This document shows positions 54,941-63,674 of a stretch of 64,000 nucleotides of DNA, one piece after another. The DNA is from Affinundibacterium nitidum (GTDB lineage: Bacteria > Pseudomonadota > Gammaproteobacteria > Burkholderiales > Burkholderiaceae_D): the NCBI RefSeq assembly GCF_014284155.1, contig NZ_JACOFZ010000001.1, positions 1,134,545 to 1,198,544 on the forward strand, given 5' to 3'. Below the pieces are notes generated by a model. The model saw only the letters and a list, made by a program, of their open reading frames with translations. It made no database searches and was not told where the DNA came from. The first letter of the stretch is position 1, and the number at the start of each line of letters is the position of its first letter. Both the position numbers and the translations under genes were made by a program.

Positions 54941-55688
54941 CGATACTGCTTCAAACGCAAAACAATTCGGCACCGTCTACCTAGTCGGTGCCGGCCCTGG
55001 TGCCGCTGACCTCATCACCGTACGCGGCGCCCGTCTCTTAGCTCTGGCAGACATCGTCTTGCACGATGCGCTGGTCACCAAAGAGATGTTAGATCTTTGC
55101 CCACAAGCGATCAAAGTCTCAGTCGGCAAACGCAGTGGCCAACGCTCCGCCGCGCAAGAGCATATCAATCAACAATTAGTCGACGCGGCGCACCAGCATC
55201 GTGTCGTCGTGCGGCTCAAAGGTGGCGATCCTATGTTATTCGGTCGCGCCGATGAAGAAATGCGCGCTCTAGAACAAGCCGGTATTCGTTTTGAAATTGT
55301 CGCAGGTATCACCACTGCGATGGCAGCAGCTGCCAGTGTGCAATTGCCGCTGACAAAGCGTGGCGTCGCACGTAGCGTCGCCCTCTTCACTTCCAGCACG
55401 GCACCCGGCGAAGCCGAAGAAACGCGTATTCCTGATTGCGATACACTCATTCAATACATGGGCGGCCGCGAAGCCATCCTCACCGCCAATCGCATGCTCG
55501 CCAAAGGTTTTGCAGCAACGCACCCTGTCGTGATTGTTGAAAGCTGTTCACGCCCAGAAGAAAAGCATCTTCACATCACACTTGCCGAATTGGCGCATGG
55601 ATTACCCGCTTGTGAAGGGCCCGTCCTCGTCATGATGGGCGAGGCGATGCGTAGTCGATCAAGCGACGACAACAACACGGATTCATAA
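54933..55688 (+). CDS. cobA: Uroporphyrinogen-III C-methyltransferase
   Basis: 251 aa. Methylates uroporphyrinogen III twice with S-adenosylmethionine to precorrin-2, the first step of siroheme needed by the sulfite reductase. VYLVGAGPGAADLITVRGARLLA near 15-37 and RLKGGDPMLFGRADEE near 93-108 are the SUMT motifs; LIQYMGGREA is near 170. The start is a TTG overlapping the cysN stop; no in-frame ATG exists nearby. It is single-domain, so it lacks the CysG dehydrogenase/ferrochelatase half; a CbiX-type protein lies at 60759. Confidence 0.9.
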   Translation: MTNDTASNAKQFGTVYLVGAGPGAADLITVRGARLLALADIVLHDALVTKEMLDLCPQAIKVSVGKRSGQRSAAQEHINQQLVDAAHQHRVVVRLKGGDPMLFGRADEEMRALEQAGIRFEIVAGITTAMAAAASVQLPLTKRGVARSVALFTSSTAPGEAEETRIPDCDTLIQYMGGREAILTANRMLAKGFAATHPVVIVESCSRPEEKHLHITLAELAHGLPACEGPVLVMMGEAMRSRSSDDNNTDS

Positions 55689-55823
55689 AGCGACATCTAG
55701 TCTAATTCTTGCTTGCATTCAACAAGAGTTTGTCGAATAATCGGTTTTAGAATAGAGCTCAGCTTGGCTTAGCTCTCCTTGCCTACCAAATAGTTTTCGG
55801 CATCACTTTGAGCTGCAAACACG

Positions 55824-56384
55824 ATGATCATATTTCATAAAAAAACCCTGGGGATTTTGATTACGTCCGTGGCTTTGGCGTCGCTGCCTATAATGGTGTT
55901 TGCCAGCAGCATTCTGTATCAATTGCCCTACCAATGGCAAAACGATAATGGCCAACAAACGCAACTTAATAGCTTCCGTGGCAAGCCTACTGTGATGGTG
56001 ATGGCCTACGGTGCCTGCAAAAAAATCTGCTCCACGAGCCTTATCCGTATGGAGCAAATGCAGACCATACTCGATCAAAATAAACTCGAAGCAAATTTTG
56101 TCATTGTCGGACTTGACCCCAGAAACGACAAGCCAGAAGACTGGCACGAGTATCGAATCAGCCGCAAACTCAATCGAAACAATTGGTACTTTTTGTCAGG
56201 CGACGCCAAGGACATCAAAGGCCTCGCGGCACAACTAGGCGTCAATTACTGGCTCTATCATGATCACGTGATGCACGACTTCGTCATCACGCTATTAGAT
56301 AAGGAAGGCAACACCCTCAGCCGCATGCTCAACGGTGGCGAAAATCTGGAACAATTTTTAACGCCGGCCTTGCGTCCAAAATAA
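55824..56384 (+). CDS. SCO1/SenC family protein
   Basis: 186 aa, exported or anchored by one N-terminal hydrophobic segment (about 8-28). The thioredoxin-like fold has the copper-binding CKKIC (C65, C69) and the distal His151 in HDF. SCO proteins deliver copper to cytochrome c oxidase or keep cysteines reduced. The neighbours do not include oxidase genes, so the partner is elsewhere. No clear ribosome-binding site. The terminator following it is oriented for the minus-strand gene. Confidence 0.87.
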   Translation: MIIFHKKTLGILITSVALASLPIMVFASSILYQLPYQWQNDNGQQTQLNSFRGKPTVMVMAYGACKKICSTSLIRMEQMQTILDQNKLEANFVIVGLDPRNDKPEDWHEYRISRKLNRNNWYFLSGDAKDIKGLAAQLGVNYWLYHDHVMHDFVITLLDKEGNTLSRMLNGGENLEQFLTPALRPK

Positions 56385-56410
56385 AAAAAGCCCGCTCACA
56401 GCGGGCTCTT
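56383..56410 (-). terminator. Intrinsic terminator of the second chemoreceptor gene
   Basis: GCCCGCT (56390-56396), loop CAC, AGCGGGC (56400-56406). On the minus strand it is followed by seven T (complement of 56383-56389). It overlaps the last bases of the convergent SCO gene. Confidence 0.87.
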
Positions 56411-56431
56411 CAAGATGGCCTGAGCCAGCTT

Positions 56432-58381
56432 CTAATGCTTGTGCAACTTGAACACTTGAATTTCTTCAACCAATTGGTTCGCCAAACTGTCCAATACCGC
56501 GGCAGACGCTGATGTTTGCTCGACCAAGGCCGAGTTCGCTTGAGTCATCCCATCCAATTCCTGCAATACCTCTTCCACGTCTTTTACACCTATCGATTGT
56601 TCTCTAGCACTTGCACTAATCTCTGTCAGCAATTGGTTAATATCACGAGCAGAACGAACGACTTTTTCAATCGCATCGCCAGCATTTTTCACGATCACAT
56701 TACCGCCTTCGACCCGTTCAACACTCACCGTAATCAATGTCTTGATCTCTTTTGCAGCCTCTGCAGATCGATGTGCAAGGGCACGAACTTCAGAAGCGAC
56801 CACGGCAAAGCCTCGTCCTGCCTCACCTGCGCGTGCAGCTTCCACCGCAGCATTCAATGCCAAAATATTGGTTTGAAAAGCGATACCATCAATCACACTA
56901 ATGATGTCACCAATTTTATTGGACGAGTCACGAATTCCTTCCATAGTCGTCACCATTTCAGCAATGACCTCGCCACCATGGGTCGCCAAACTTGTATTTT
57001 CCCGCGACAGTTTTGTCGCTTGTTCAGCGTTATCTGCTGTTGATTGCACCGTACCAGAAATTTGCACCATGGTAGCGGCAGTCTCTTGCAAACGATTCTG
57101 TGTTTGCACAGTTCGATCAGACATATCCATAGAGCCTTGCGCAACTTCTGCACTATTCCCTTTGATTTGATCTGCACTTTCACGCATGACCGTGCAGATA
57201 TTTAACAATGAGTCTTGCATCAATTTCATAGAACGCATGAGCGCAGTCACTTCATCGCCACCTTTGGGGTCAATGTTATTGGTTAAATCGCCCTTTGCCA
57301 TCGAATCCAGATAATTGCCGACGTGGCGCAAACCAGACTCCATCACGCGATAGAAGCAGACAAACATGTAGAATGCACAGAATAAAAAGAATACGACCGC
57401 AGCAAGGGTCGCGTACATTTTCTTTTTCAATTTATCCAATCGTTGCTGCAACAAACTATCAAGCTGACTCAGTGCATAATCCTGCACCTTGATCAAATCA
57501 GAAACAATTTGCGCTCCCTGTTTGTCGATGGCATTAGCCCGCTCGACGCCGCCCTTCCCAACATCATCACCAATTTGTTCGCGAAATTTTTTCAATAAGG
57601 CATTGAGTTCAGTGAGCTTCATCTGGTCTGCGTACTCTTTGTGCTCACCAACAACTTTTTCTACCTCTTCGTTGAATATTTCTAACAAATTCTCAATCAA
57701 ACCTTCTTCTTGAGACAATTCAATTGAGGCTATTTCACCGTCTTTTTCAGTGCGCGCAACGGTTGATGCGATGGCCGTCATTTTTGATGTCACCTCAATC
57801 AGCTTGGGTGCGATATTGGTGCTGAGGTCCATCAAATAATAAGTATCAAACTCGGGGTCTAAAGTAAGCCCACTGAGATCTGCGGAGAGTGAAGTCAATC
57901 GACTAATGGAATGATTGAATTTCCCATGACTAGAAAAGACCTTAAACAAGCCATCGCTTGATGGCGCAGAACTGGCGTACAGTTGCTCAAGTTCTTGTAA
58001 CGACTTCACGAACTTCTCGTTACTATTGAAATGAACGAGCTTTGCTTTAGCCTCTTTCAACTCAGTTTCTAAACGGGTTTTGGTATTTGCAAGCTCAGAC
58101 GACTTGGTACCACTCGCCAATTCCAGCAGAACGGCACGGCGATAGTCTTGTGCCGCACGGTTCACATCAATCAATTCCTTTACCGAATAAAAACCATTGA
58201 GTTCATCCTTGGTAGCACCGATGCTCTCTTGCTTGGTCTGCACAAATGACCACAACAGAATCAGAATAGGAATCAAAAAGGCAATCGAAATCAAACTAGC
58301 TTTTGGCTTAAATCGGATTTGTCTAAACAAATTGACCCCAGGACGCAAAATGAGGGGCTGGCTGCTTTTAGATTTTTTCAT
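56432..58381 (-). CDS. Methyl-accepting chemotaxis protein with large periplasmic domain
   Basis: 649 aa. TM1 is at about 30-48 ([15 protein letters not shown]), a helical periplasmic domain of about 285 aa follows, then TM2 near 335-355 ([21 protein letters not shown]), HAMP and the signalling hairpin with the tip [33 protein letters not shown] near 505-537. Ligand class cannot be told. No C-terminal CheR-binding pentapeptide is seen. It is downstream of the porin and small PstS-like genes on the same strand, which raises the idea of a shared ligand. The ATG lacks a strong ribosome-binding site. Confidence 0.92.
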   Translation of the reverse strand: MKKSKSSQPLILRPGVNLFRQIRFKPKASLISIAFLIPILILLWSFVQTKQESIGATKDELNGFYSVKELIDVNRAAQDYRRAVLLELASGTKSSELANTKTRLETELKEAKAKLVHFNSNEKFVKSLQELEQLYASSAPSSDGLFKVFSSHGKFNHSISRLTSLSADLSGLTLDPEFDTYYLMDLSTNIAPKLIEVTSKMTAIASTVARTEKDGEIASIELSQEEGLIENLLEIFNEEVEKVVGEHKEYADQMKLTELNALLKKFREQIGDDVGKGGVERANAIDKQGAQIVSDLIKVQDYALSQLDSLLQQRLDKLKKKMYATLAAVVFFLFCAFYMFVCFYRVMESGLRHVGNYLDSMAKGDLTNNIDPKGGDEVTALMRSMKLMQDSLLNICTVMRESADQIKGNSAEVAQGSMDMSDRTVQTQNRLQETAATMVQISGTVQSTADNAEQATKLSRENTSLATHGGEVIAEMVTTMEGIRDSSNKIGDIISVIDGIAFQTNILALNAAVEAARAGEAGRGFAVVASEVRALAHRSAEAAKEIKTLITVSVERVEGGNVIVKNAGDAIEKVVRSARDINQLLTEISASAREQSIGVKDVEEVLQELDGMTQANSALVEQTSASAAVLDSLANQLVEEIQVFKLHKH

Positions 58382-58456
58382 AGCTTTATTTTTGGGGTGA
58401 TCACATCAAAAAAAGAACCGCGCTTTTATTGAACTTTTTTGTTGACCTATTGATGT

Positions 58457-58488
58457 GCCAAAGAGGATCACAAGGGATCCTCTTTGGC
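58457..58488. other. Perfect 13-bp stem-loop after the porin/binding-protein unit
   Basis: GCCAAAGAGGATC (58457-58469), 6-nt loop, GATCCTCTTTGGC (58476-58488). It lies 34 bp past the stop of the small binding protein on the minus strand. There is no T-run directly after it, so it is not a standard terminator; it may protect the mRNA 3' end or mark a partial stop before the chemoreceptor gene. Confidence 0.65.
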
Positions 58489-58521
58489 GCACTCTTTATA
58501 ATTAAGATTAAAGCTTAAGCA

Positions 58522-58923
58522 CTAAAATTTATGAACAACTTTAACGTCATCAGTCGCCTTTGAAACATATCCTACCGCTCCTGGATTTGCTTTAACGAAG
58601 GCAATCACTTCGGCGTCACTATTTTTCATTGGTGGCGGGTTCAAGCCTTCACGAAAACCCTTTTTCGCCCAAATCGAAGAATATTTCGCGCTATCGACTT
58701 TCACAACCTTTTCCAAAAAATCTTTTTGTAGACTCGCGTTATCGACCGGCACCAACTTAGTACCGCCCTCAACCTGTTTATCGCCCACAAAAATATCACG
58801 TGCGTCAGCCGTCGCTACGCTTACACCTTTATGACTGATGAGGATCAAATCTGCTGCGAATGCTGACGCTGAGAACAGCACACAACTCGCCAAAGCAACA
58901 CTCAGTTTTCGGATTGTTTGCAT
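58522..58923 (-). CDS. Small PstS-like periplasmic substrate-binding protein
   Basis: 133 aa. Signal peptide MQTIRKLSVALASCVLFSASAFA with AFA-A cleavage (about 23). The mature part of 110 aa covers only one lobe-like region of a PBP fold (DLILISHKGVSVATADARDIFVGDK, then AKKGFREGLNPPPMKNSDAEVIAFVKANPGAVGYV near 85-119), like short phosphate-ABC-like binding proteins found next to porins. AGGAG lies 7 nt before the ATG at 58921-58923. It is 10 bp after the porin gene, so they are cotranscribed. No ABC genes nearby. Confidence 0.82.
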   Translation of the reverse strand: MQTIRKLSVALASCVLFSASAFAADLILISHKGVSVATADARDIFVGDKQVEGGTKLVPVDNASLQKDFLEKVVKVDSAKYSSIWAKKGFREGLNPPPMKNSDAEVIAFVKANPGAVGYVSKATDDVKVVHKF

Positions 58924-58933
58924 GTCTCTCTCC

Positions 58934-60304
58934 TTAGAAACGCACTGAGAATTGCGCACGTGCTTCGTTATACTTAAATTCACCCGTACCTCTTTGTTCT
59001 GCTGTCTGACCAAATTCAAACTTCAAAGCTGAAGTGGGACTAATGTTATAACGTAAGCCGAGAATCTGACGGTTATATGAGCGGCCGCTTGCTAAGGCTG
59101 CGAAATACAAATCAGTCTGATCAAGTACTGCTTTCTCGTAGCGGACGTAAGGCATCAAAGCATCGCCGATACGATAGCCTGCATGTGCAAAACCTGCCCA
59201 ACTATTATGACTTCCAGTGTTGCCTGACAAATCCTTATTATTGAAGCGGTAGTATTCGCCGATGACTTCCCAATTATCGGAATCAATCGACGCAAATGCG
59301 CCCATCATATTGAATTTGGTGCGATTAATGCTCCCCTCTTGCGCAACCTCTTGATTCAAAGTATTCACACCGAGAGTCAAGCCGTCGAGATCACCGTTAA
59401 AACGGTAACGCACGTTGGCACCAATCGCTTTATTCGAGTTATCGTCTTTACCTGCATTAAAATCGAGAATCATGTCACCGGCTTCACCAACGATACGACT
59501 ACCATTGCCGACGATAAAATCATATTCCAGACGTCCACCGCTAACCTTAGTCGCACCGCTGGCCATCATACCGACGGTGTGGGCAGGCAAGATGCCACCT
59601 TGATCTTCAAAAGCAATCATCTTAGGACGTAAAATCGAAGGCTGAAGTTGAGCACCATGATGGAAAGCGGTGTTCCAGTAGCCATAAGGTGTGTGAACAC
59701 GGCCAGCCCACAAAGTAAGCTCATCACTGAAGGTATAGCCAAGTTGCAAACGCTCGAGATCCGTGGCAACAGATTCACCTTTCTCGTTGAACTCAAAGGT
59801 CAATTCAAATAAAGATTTGATACGATCACCAAACTCAGGCGTCATATAAAAATCGAGATTACCAAGTGCGAAACCGGATTTACGATTATCGATATCTTTG
59901 GAGGTTCGAACAAATCCGACGTCAGCAAAACCGTGCAATGGCAACCCAAGCTCGCGTTTTTTTGCCGAAACTTCAGACACATTAATGATATTTTTCTCTA
60001 GCTGATCTAAACGCACCATTTGTTCTTGTGCAGTTTGCGCGCTAACCTTCGCTACTTCATCTGCCTTGGTCTTCGCCTCTGTGCTAGCAACAACCGCTTT
60101 TGCACTCGCGCTTGAGCTTCCCTCTAGCTGTGCCACACGGCCACTTAATTGCTCGATGATCGCCAAACTTTTTTCGAGTTTCTTTTCCAACTCAGCAATT
60201 TTTGCCTTGTCTGCTTTGTCTGCATACGCAGGCAAAGAAAAGGCCAATGCAATCACTACGACTAACTTTGTTGGTTTGATTTTCCACTGCAAGCGTCGAT
60301 CCAT
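58934..60304 (-). CDS. Porin with N-terminal coiled coil (OprP/OprO-like)
   Basis: 456 aa. Signal peptide ends AYA-DK near residue 29. A coiled coil (about 30-75, KAKIAELEKKLEKSLAIIEQLSGRVAQLEG) precedes a beta-barrel (about 120-456) that ends ARAQFSVRF with a terminal Phe. The barrel region (HGFADVGFVRTSKDIDNRKSGFALGNLDFYMTPEFGDR) fits the phosphate-selective porin class, but selectivity cannot be read. The coiled coil suggests trimerisation or contact with the cell wall. It is followed after 10 bp by the small PstS-like gene, hinting at a shared solute. Confidence 0.85.
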   Translation of the reverse strand: MDRRLQWKIKPTKLVVVIALAFSLPAYADKADKAKIAELEKKLEKSLAIIEQLSGRVAQLEGSSSASAKAVVASTEAKTKADEVAKVSAQTAQEQMVRLDQLEKNIINVSEVSAKKRELGLPLHGFADVGFVRTSKDIDNRKSGFALGNLDFYMTPEFGDRIKSLFELTFEFNEKGESVATDLERLQLGYTFSDELTLWAGRVHTPYGYWNTAFHHGAQLQPSILRPKMIAFEDQGGILPAHTVGMMASGATKVSGGRLEYDFIVGNGSRIVGEAGDMILDFNAGKDDNSNKAIGANVRYRFNGDLDGLTLGVNTLNQEVAQEGSINRTKFNMMGAFASIDSDNWEVIGEYYRFNNKDLSGNTGSHNSWAGFAHAGYRIGDALMPYVRYEKAVLDQTDLYFAALASGRSYNRQILGLRYNISPTSALKFEFGQTAEQRGTGEFKYNEARAQFSVRF

Positions 60305-60758
60305 TTTTTTCCCCTAGAAGTATCGTGGATGGGTTAGGCTCAAAATCTGTTGCTGGCGTTTAAAACGCAAAACAAAATATCGTTTGGACCGAGATTCCTT
60401 ACACCACTGTTGATCTTGATTACCATCAAACTCTAGCGTAATTAAATGTCAAAAATATTTCCTTTATGCACTTTTTTAACATTATTTATTACTTTTCAGA
60501 AAAACGTTGGCGTGATGCAACGAAAAGATGTGCGTTTTATAATAGCTAAAATATTAATTTGCAATCGAAACCAAAGAGTTAAATTGGCAGAACAAGAAGC
60601 TCATGCGAACTTCATAAAGAATCGATAGCCATGAGGATTTTTAGCTGATGAGGGAAAATTGCAAACGATTGCAGATGCCCGCTGTAGCTTATAGATGGGG
60701 TGAGACGAGGCTAGCGCTTGATAAACATGCGATCTTGCCCATTCAAGCGAGGAATGAA
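60305..60758. other. Intergenic region upstream of the porin gene
   Basis: 454 bp, AT-rich in the middle. On the minus strand TTGACA (complement of 60447-60452) could be the -35 of the porin promoter, with only a weak -10 beyond it. An open frame at 60446-60628 on the plus strand lacks any family signal and is not called. No repeats or hairpins of note. Confidence 0.45.
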
Positions 60759-61130
60759 TTAAGGGAGCGAGCGTAAACAATAGTCGCGAATCGCCTGCAA
60801 AACTAAGGCATCTTCGCCAACCGCGTCGACTTGTTTGATTTGAAGTTGCGGATGTTTCAATCGCAGCTCATCGATCATCAAAGGTAAGTCGCGCATCACA
60901 TGTCCACCTTGGCCAAAGAACACTGGCACTAACGTGGCTACATTAATTCCATCTGCCAAAAGCTGTTCGACGAGTTCTGGCAGAGTTGGACTCATAAATT
61001 CGAGAAAGGCGAGCTCAACTCTCACCAGCGGCGAACTCTCTTGTGTCAATTTCTGCAAACGTTGAAAAGGTGCAGCCCAACTCGCGGCACGCGCTCCATG
61101 AGCAAAAAGAATTAGTGCAGTTGTTGACAT
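60759..61130 (-). CDS. CbiX/SirB-type sirohydrochlorin chelatase
   Basis: 123 aa. MSTTALILFAHGARAASWAAPFQRL near 1-25 is the chelatase start with the metal-binding His (FAHG), and VPVFFGQGGHVMRDLPLMIDEL near 79-100 has the second His. At half the length of CbiK it is the small homodimeric form. It inserts Fe2+ (siroheme) or Co2+ into sirohydrochlorin, so it can finish the siroheme path begun by CobA. The ATG at 61128-61130 has GAGG upstream; the open frame extends 150 nt further without likeness. It is 62 bp after lptG on the same strand. Confidence 0.87.
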   Translation of the reverse strand: MSTTALILFAHGARAASWAAPFQRLQKLTQESSPLVRVELAFLEFMSPTLPELVEQLLADGINVATLVPVFFGQGGHVMRDLPLMIDELRLKHPQLQIKQVDAVGEDALVLQAIRDYCLRSLP

Positions 61131-61192
61131 GAGAACCTCGATTATGAAAATGTGGTTTTTGCTGGCACCTGCGCCATCGACGCAATCAAGCC

Positions 61193-62323
61193 TTAATTTC
61201 GTTCGACGTAGCGCAACCCGCTGAATGCCAACAAGGAGAATATAAAGCTCGGGAACAGTGCCGTCAGTAATGGGGGCCATGTGTTGATCAAGCCCAAATG
61301 AGAGAACAAGCTATTCACCAAATAAAACACCATGCCCAACATGATCCCACTGAAGATACGCAAGCTAATACCGCCATCTCGTGCATGTAAATAGGCAAAT
61401 GGCAAAGCCAACGCCATCATTACCAGAATAGAAACCGGGTACGTCAACTTCTTCCAAAATGCCATGTCGTAACGTTTAGTTGATTGCTTGTTCTCAGCCA
61501 AATGCTGGGTATAGGAAGACAACTCATAGGCCGACATGCGGTCAGGTTCGATGAACAAGACAGACAAAATATTCGGTGTAATTTCCGAAATCAGTTCTTT
61601 GCTTTCCAGTTTTTGCGTATTGGCAGCAAGAATATCTTCACTGGCGATATTCTTTGGAAAGCTGGTTTCGACTACGGTTGAAAGTTTCCAAACATGGGAC
61701 CGCACGTACTCGCCCTTTGCAGCATTGATTTGCCTGATCAACTGGAAATCTTTATCGAACTCGTAAATTTTTACGCCCAAGAGTTCTCGGTTTTGTGAGA
61801 CCTTAGTGACATTCAAAAACCGCACGCCGAGCACCGCGCCATTGAGACCATCTGCACGAATCAAATCTTTAGTCCACATGCCACTGCGGAATTCCTGCGT
61901 CAATGGCCCACCTTGCGCATCGGCTTTGAGCGCTTTCGCAAACTTCTCCGATTTTGGCGCAATAACTTCGCCCAACAAAAAAGTTAAGGCAATAAAAACC
62001 AAGGCGATACGCATCAAGATTTGTGCAGCTTTCCAAGAGGACATACTGGCCGCACGCATGATCGTAAATTCTGAATTTGCTGCAAATTGCGCCAACACAT
62101 AGATAGAGCCAATCAAAACCGCGATCGGCATCAAGTCATAGGCTTTTCCTGGTAGAGTCAGACCGATGTACATGAAAGCATGCTGGATACGATAGCCTTC
62201 TTTGGTGACAGAACCCAACTCTGCCATCAAGTCAAAGAAAGACGTTAAGACCAGTAGAGCCAGTAGAACGAAGAGAACTGCACGTAAAATTTCTTGCCCA
62301 AAATAACGTTGCAATACACTCAT
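61193..62323 (-). CDS. lptG: LPS export ABC transporter permease LptG
   Basis: 376 aa. Inner-membrane partner of LptF; with LptB2 it extracts lipopolysaccharide and passes it to LptC. Six hydrophobic segments flank a periplasmic beta-jellyroll domain (about 130-260). MSVLQRYFGQEILRAVLFVLLALLVLTSFFDL and AFLPLGLxxSIYVLAQFAANSEFTIMRAA-type patterns fit (YVLAQFAANSEFTIMRAASMS near 71-91). Its ATG overlaps the lptF stop (ATGA) with AGGAGG upstream, so the two are translationally coupled. Confidence 0.95.
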   Translation of the reverse strand: MSVLQRYFGQEILRAVLFVLLALLVLTSFFDLMAELGSVTKEGYRIQHAFMYIGLTLPGKAYDLMPIAVLIGSIYVLAQFAANSEFTIMRAASMSSWKAAQILMRIALVFIALTFLLGEVIAPKSEKFAKALKADAQGGPLTQEFRSGMWTKDLIRADGLNGAVLGVRFLNVTKVSQNRELLGVKIYEFDKDFQLIRQINAAKGEYVRSHVWKLSTVVETSFPKNIASEDILAANTQKLESKELISEITPNILSVLFIEPDRMSAYELSSYTQHLAENKQSTKRYDMAFWKKLTYPVSILVMMALALPFAYLHARDGGISLRIFSGIMLGMVFYLVNSLFSHLGLINTWPPLLTALFPSFIFSLLAFSGLRYVERN

Positions 62324-63483
62324 GCTGCACCTCCTGCATCGCTAGGTAAGCTTGTGTCGCAACGGCGTTCGCTACGGAAGCAGGCTTTAAAGCGCGACCA
62401 CAAACCACTTGGATGCATACGGCTATTCACTTTCAAACGCCACAAGAAAAAGATTGTGACCAAAGTCGCGACCAAGAAATGCATAGGCCACGATGCACGC
62501 CAGAAACTCAAGCGGCCATTGACGACCGACATCTGTAGCATATTGAGCATGGTGATATTGATCGATATAAAAATCAGCGCGGCGATCAGGTTGGCAGAAC
62601 GCCCAACACGTGGATTAACGTATCCCAATGGAATGGCTAACAACATCAATAACAACCCCATAAACGGTAAAGACACACGCCACAATAGTTCGCCATCGCG
62701 GGTCGGATTCGGATTATCCAACAAGGTCATCAGAGGTAAGGCTTTAGCAGAACGGTTATCCGCATCGAGTTTGCTTTGGGTCGATACCAATACAGAATAC
62801 TTTTCAAACTGCATCATCTGGAAATCACCTTCGGTTGGCAAACCGTCATAACGGCGTCCTTGACTCATGACCAAGAAACGATCGCCATGCTCATCGATTT
62901 CGATTTTGCCTTCTTTAGCGACAATCACACTAGTGCGACCGTCTTTTTGGCTACTGGTAAAAATATTTTGAACTTTGCTCAAGTCACCTGATACTTCTTC
63001 GACAAAGGAAACACGCCCACCACCACGCGATTCTTGAAATTTACCTGGCGCGACTTTAGAGATATCTTCGCGTTTTTCATAACGATTGCGTACTTCGAGT
63101 TTTTGCTCATTGGCCCATGGTGAGACCACCATACTTAAGGTGCCGACCAATAGCATCAATGGGATACCGAAGCTCAAAATCGGCTTAATCCATCGCGTCA
63201 AACTCAAGCCTGAAGCGAACCAGACCACCATTTCAGACTCTTGATAGGCGCGGGTCACGACCAACAGCACCGAAATAAAGCCGGTCAAAATCAATAAAAT
63301 GGGGAAGTAATCAAGGGAAGTAAAGCCGATCAGAATCAACACGTCACGCGATGCCACCTTGCCCCCTGCGGCTTCGCCGAGGATACGAATCAACATAAAA
63401 GTGACGGTGATGGTGAATAATGTGGTGAAAACAGCGCCTGCAGCACTTAGTAGTTCTCGTCTGAGCGCACGTTCAAAAATCAT
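62320..63483 (-). CDS. lptF: LPS export ABC transporter permease LptF
   Basis: 387 aa. Same fold as LptG: N-terminal helices (MIFERALRRELLSAAGAVFTTLFTITVTFMLIRILG), the stretch TRAYQESEMVVWFASGLSLTRW near 87-108, a periplasmic domain (about 125-265), and C-terminal helices with PLGYVNPRVGRSANLI near 288-303. It starts the lptF-lptG unit; the opposite strand carries pepA, with about 190 bp of shared upstream DNA. This divergent lptFG/pepA layout is conserved in betaproteobacteria. Confidence 0.95.
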   Translation of the reverse strand: MIFERALRRELLSAAGAVFTTLFTITVTFMLIRILGEAAGGKVASRDVLILIGFTSLDYFPILLILTGFISVLLVVTRAYQESEMVVWFASGLSLTRWIKPILSFGIPLMLLVGTLSMVVSPWANEQKLEVRNRYEKREDISKVAPGKFQESRGGGRVSFVEEVSGDLSKVQNIFTSSQKDGRTSVIVAKEGKIEIDEHGDRFLVMSQGRRYDGLPTEGDFQMMQFEKYSVLVSTQSKLDADNRSAKALPLMTLLDNPNPTRDGELLWRVSLPFMGLLLMLLAIPLGYVNPRVGRSANLIAALIFISINITMLNMLQMSVVNGRLSFWRASWPMHFLVATLVTIFFLWRLKVNSRMHPSGLWSRFKACFRSERRCDTSLPSDAGGAA

Positions 63484-63533
63484 AAATATAGGTGGTTATG
63501 AGAATAGTGGTTATATCGGTCTTGCAAGAGCGC

Positions 63534-63539
63534 TATAAT
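63534..63539 (+). promoter_or_regulatory. Candidate -10 box of pepA
   Basis: TATAAT perfect -10 consensus about 136 bp before the GTG start of pepA. The matching -35 17 bp upstream (TTATAT) is weak. It lies in the 191-bp divergent region between lptF and pepA. Confidence 0.4.
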
Positions 63540-63674
63540 AGTTATTTTACGACCGTTGCACTCTTTACCATTGTATTCGGTCGTCGCCGTGAGTGGAAGC
63601 AATTAAGCTCGCTTGAGTTTGCCGCCCAGAGGCAAGAATAAAACAGCAGCCCGTTCAACAATAAGGAGCAAAAC

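Noticed and set aside
58457-58488. Strong stem-loop as a standard intrinsic terminator
   Set aside because: No T-run follows the stem on either strand, so it is reported as a hairpin only.
60446-60628. 60-aa open frame on the plus strand
   Set aside because: Lies in the AT-rich promoter region of the porin gene; no ribosome-binding site or family.
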